Of a DNA stretch of 64,000 nucleotides, positions 62,984 through 64,000 are shown piece by piece. Position numbers and translations under genes: made by a program. The DNA is from Panacagrimonas sp963975245 (lineage in GTDB: Bacteria > Pseudomonadota > Gammaproteobacteria > Nevskiales > Nevskiaceae). How positions within the stretch are numbered: position 1 is the first letter of the stretch; every line of letters starts with the position of its first letter. A model generated the notes under the pieces. The model saw only the letters and a list, made by a program, of their open reading frames with translations, was not told the DNA's origin and ran no database searches. The stretch spans positions 248,001 to 312,000 of the forward strand of contig CAXBFJ010000005.1 of assembly GCA_963975245.1 (NCBI GenBank), in the 5' to 3' direction.

Positions 62984-63421
62984 GTGGCTAAGGACTCTGT
63001 TGCATGGCGGGTTGCCGCGGCGATGCTGGAGCGTGATCAGGCCTCCAGCAGTCTGGGCATGGTCATCGATGATATTGATGCCGGGCGGGCGACCCTGAGC
63101 ATGATCGTGCGCAAAGACATGCTCAACGGTCACGGCAACTGCCAGGGTGGCTTTATTTTCGCGCTGGCTGATTCTGCGTTTGCCTTTGCATGCAACAGTC
63201 GGGATCAGGCCACCGTCGCTGCAGGTTGCAGCATTGAGTATCTGGTCCCGGTGTCAGAAGGGGAGCGACTTACAGCGTCCGCAACGGAGCGTGCCCTGGT
63301 CGGAAGACGCGGAATCTATGACGTCACGGTGCGAGATTCTGCACAGAACGTTGTGGCCACTTTCTGTGGGAAATCAGCCTCGATCAAAGGAACGGTACTC
63401 GGGATGTCAGGGCCAGACTGA
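62984..63421 (+). CDS. paaI: Hotdog-fold acyl-CoA thioesterase PaaI
   Basis: 145 residues, GTG start after AAGGAT. GNCQGGFIFALADSAFAFACNS carries the conserved Gly and Asp of the PaaI hotdog fold, and VAAGCSIEYLVPVSEGERL follows. It hydrolyses dead-end hydroxyphenylacetyl-CoAs and frees CoA. It is followed by a 194-base gap and paaK. Confidence 0.94.
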   Translation: MAKDSVAWRVAAAMLERDQASSSLGMVIDDIDAGRATLSMIVRKDMLNGHGNCQGGFIFALADSAFAFACNSRDQATVAAGCSIEYLVPVSEGERLTASATERALVGRRGIYDVTVRDSAQNVVATFCGKSASIKGTVLGMSGPD

Positions 63422-63615
63422 ATGACCCGCTCATTCGCCGCCAGAAGGCCAGGTGCGGGCGTCACCCTGCTAGCCACTTCTCTCTGATGCCTCCGAGGAG
63501 TGCACTGCACAGATCACTGAGCAGTCTGCACCCCACAACAAGCATCGGCAGCGCAAATCTGGACAATCGTGGTCTGCGCGATGAAAACAGAACAGAAAGA
63601 GGAGGCGAGTTGGCA

Positions 63616-64000
63616 ATGCGACATTCCCCAAGAAAGACCGATCTGGAATCCATAGAGAAAGCCAGTCAGGATGAACTGCAATCGCTCCAGCTGGAGCGAA
63701 TGAAGTGGTCGGTCCGCCATGCCTATGATCAGGTGCCGCACTACCAGCAGAGTTTCAAGGCTGCCGGCGTTCATCCGGACGATCTCAGGCAATTATCCGA
63801 TCTGTCCAAGTTTCCGTTTCTGGTCAAACAGGACCTGCGAGACAACTATCCTTTCGGACTGTTTGCAGTCCCTCGTGAGGACGTTGTACGCGTGCATGCT
63901 TCCAGCGGCACAACCGGGAAGCCGACGGTTGTCGGCTACACGCAAAAGGATATCGATACCTGGGCCAACATGGTGGCCCGGAGCATCCGCGCGGCCGGCG
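63616..64000 (+). CDS. paaK: Phenylacetate-CoA ligase, 3' end beyond the window
   Basis: About 128 residues visible. The start ATG at 63616 follows GGAGG at 63601-63605. A TTG at 63610 is also in frame. DELQSLQLERMKWSVRHAYDQVPHYQQSF, FPFLVKQDLRDNYPFGLF and the AMP-binding HASSGTTGKPTVVGYTQKDID are near-identical in pattern to PaaK. It activates phenylacetate to phenylacetyl-CoA, the first pathway step and the source of the PaaX inducer. Confidence 0.96.
   Translation, partial: MRHSPRKTDLESIEKASQDELQSLQLERMKWSVRHAYDQVPHYQQSFKAAGVHPDDLRQLSDLSKFPFLVKQDLRDNYPFGLFAVPREDVVRVHASSGTTGKPTVVGYTQKDIDTWANMVARSIRAAG

Noticed and set aside
1..64000. tRNA genes, CRISPR arrays, insertion sequences, attachment sites
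   Set aside because: I looked for cloverleaf-like ends, regularly spaced repeats, transposase motifs and long flanking duplications by eye and found none. A covariance-model or repeat search would be needed to exclude small RNAs.

Overview
The window comes from a Gram-negative bacterium, most likely a gammaproteobacterium. Support comes from the conserved pabC-mltG-tmk-holB-pilZ and fabD-fabG-acpP-fabF orders, a full set of type II secretion minor components (gspG to gspN), a rhombosortase and a DksA with a lysine-rich tail. By eye the base composition is GC-rich. A likely glucosylglycerol-phosphate phosphatase hints at a saline habitat, but I cannot name a genus. Genes are densely packed. 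No gene-free stretch exceeds about 300 bases, and I see no tRNA, rRNA, insertion sequence, prophage or CRISPR array.

Layout. 1-7.7 kb: partial dusA, a methyltransferase, a class II aldolase-like protein behind an FNR-type palindrome, an LpxH-like phosphoesterase divergent from a lipid-kinase/phosphoesterase pair, and clpB with a sigma-32-like promoter. 7.9-11.1 kb: an EpsE/EpsF/EpsG-type polysaccharide export, chain-length and kinase trio with no glycosyltransferase nearby. 11.2-27.5 kb (minus strand): an eight-gene operon described below. 27.6-28.6 kb: an HSL-family esterase. 28.6-31.4 kb: ychF, a small secreted protein, pth and a Nudix hydrolase. 31.4-37.4 kb: gspG-H-I-J-K-L-M-N. 37.4-46.5 kb: rhombosortase, fabD, fabG, acpP, fabF, pabB, pabC, mltG, tmk, holB, pilZ. 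46.5-52.1 kb: a double cNMP-binding/rhodanese protein, tailed DksA, the glucosylglycerol-phosphatase candidate and an acyl-CoA synthetase. 52.1-64 kb: the phenylacetate locus, paaX divergent from paaABCDE-Z-G-H-(FAD oxidoreductase)-paaI-paaK, with paaK cut by the window end.

The most unusual region is the 16.4 kb operon at 11165-27528. In transcription order it encodes a membrane-anchored SGNH-type protein, an AlgI-like MBOAT acyltransferase, a DltC-like carrier protein, an acetoacetyl-CoA-synthetase-like AMP ligase, a hybrid NRPS-PKS (A-PCP-KS-AT-ACP-aminotransferase), a second NRPS (C-A-PCP with a serine-type specificity code) and two exosortase-A-locus-type alpha/beta hydrolases with unusual nucleophile positions. 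The first four genes correspond part for part to a Dlt system (ligase, carrier, MBOAT, SGNH protein), which moves activated acyl groups across the membrane onto a surface polymer. The two megasynthases would make a beta-amino-acyl-serine unit and carry no thioesterase. My inference is that the operon builds an unusual acyl or aminoacyl substituent and attaches it to an extracellular polymer, perhaps the polysaccharide exported by the adjacent Eps proteins.
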